A stretch of DNA of 64,000 bases from Nilaparvata lugens (Eukaryota > Arthropoda > Insecta > Hemiptera > Delphacidae): positions 7,500,559 to 7,564,558 of the forward strand of contig NC_052511.1 of the NCBI RefSeq assembly GCF_014356525.2. The letters run 5' to 3'. Below the pieces are notes generated by a model. The model saw only the letters and a program-made list of their open reading frames with translations, was not told the DNA's origin and ran no database searches. This document shows positions 63,435-64,000 of the stretch, piece after piece. The position numbers were made by a program, and so were the translations under genes. Numbering within the stretch: position 1 is the stretch's first letter; the number at the start of each line of letters is the position of its first letter.

Positions 63435-63693
63435 TTCTATAAAAGTAGCCCTATACAGAAAAGAGATATATACAAACAAGGAATTAAATAAACAAAATGT
63501 AAATAATATTCAAAATACAAAATGAAATTTACTTCATATGTTGAGTCATACAACGTCGAAATTAAAATCAACAAATGAGTAAATTTATTTTCTCTTGAAA
63601 AAATATCCATATCTTTTCAACACAGTATATCGAAAATTACTCGAGATATTATCAATTTCATTATTTAATATGTAGCCTACTCGTGAGCTATAT

Positions 63694-63968
63694 CATAGAG
63701 AAACAATAGCGTAAGTAGATATCCCATGGTATAGGGCGATTATGTCGTAATTTTTACTGTTATCTCAAGCCGATTACTGTCGATTATTGTCGAATTTTAC
63801 TGTTTTGACCGGGTAAGAGTGTATGAACGGCACAATATGAGAGACTACCAGCGTCATGAAGCTTCACAGGAAAGAATTACGTGGACTATCAGCTTGAGAT
63901 AACAGTAAAAGTTGCAACATAAACGCCCTATACCATGGGATACCTACTTATGCTATTTTTTCTCTATG
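63694..63968. mobile_element. CATAGAGAAACAATAG MITE, copy 2, 7-bp TSD
   Basis: Ends CATAGAGAAACAATAGCG and CTATTTTTTCTCTATG. The 7-bp direct repeat GCTATAT lies outside (63687-63693, 63969-63975). 275 bp, about as in 44626-44890 with few changes. Non-coding. Confidence 0.9.
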
Positions 63969-64000
63969 GCTATATCTTCAAAATATCACCTCCACTATAA

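Overview
The window is AT-rich, repeat-dominated eukaryotic DNA. It has no operons, no Shine-Dalgarno-spaced genes and no long host open reading frames. It carries dense foldback MITEs, tRNA-derived SINE heads, LINE 3' ends with AATAAA signals and short tail repeats, one nearly intact LTR retrotransposon, long microsatellites, and insect-type core-promoter motifs (TATAA plus TCAGT-like initiators). This texture suggests an insect, and the repeat families look hemipteran (planthopper-like). That placement is an impression from memory of such genomes, not a database result. Most of the window is probably intergenic or intronic.

Layout. 1-5.6 kb: polypyrimidine tract, local duplications, an inverted-repeat DNA transposon (2196-2799), an array of TATCGATA octamers (3071-3260), and two copies of a GACCGAG-starting repeat. 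5.6-14.9 kb: an 8.84-kb LTR retrotransposon (5938-14775, coding strand minus) sits inside an older LINE tail. It has two ~1.99-kb LTRs that are more than 99% identical by eye, a 4-bp target duplication (GTAT), and tightly packed ORFs (coiled-coil, gag-like, membrane/basic) but no reverse transcriptase, integrase or protease. The unoccupied version of its target sequence is present at 62.33-62.55 kb. 15-32 kb: foldback elements, an (AAACATCT)n array, a SINE with an apparent nested insertion, several MITE families, a candidate TATA promoter with first exon (24.02 kb), and a decayed LINE reverse-transcriptase C-terminus (31.35-31.96 kb, minus). 32.6-33.2 kb: ~590-bp (GAATA)n array. 34.1-35.5 kb: long hairpin and a 551-bp tandem duplication. 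36.9-39.1 kb: MITE, SINE, and a MITE whose 3' end has been amplified into a tandem array. 40-49 kb: MITEs, degenerate tandem repeats and nested inverted repeats. 49-51.1 kb: two candidate host promoters. The stronger one (minus strand, ~51,077 to 50,946) has TATAA at -27, a TCAGTC initiator, a 50-nt leader, a near-ideal start context, 17 codons and a splice donor; its start codon lies inside a perfect RFX X-box palindrome. 52-64 kb: LINE 3' ends, MITEs including two families with clear 7-bp target duplications, more GACCGAG repeats, and a 23-bp minisatellite.

How things work together. The only coding set acting as a unit is the LTR element: one minus-strand transcript would carry the leader, a small ORF region lacking an in-frame ATG, the coiled-coil ORF2, gag-like ORF3 and ORF4. 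Without pol it would have to borrow replication enzymes from an autonomous relative. Host gene content visible here is limited to putative promoter/first-exon signals whose downstream exons cannot be identified by eye.
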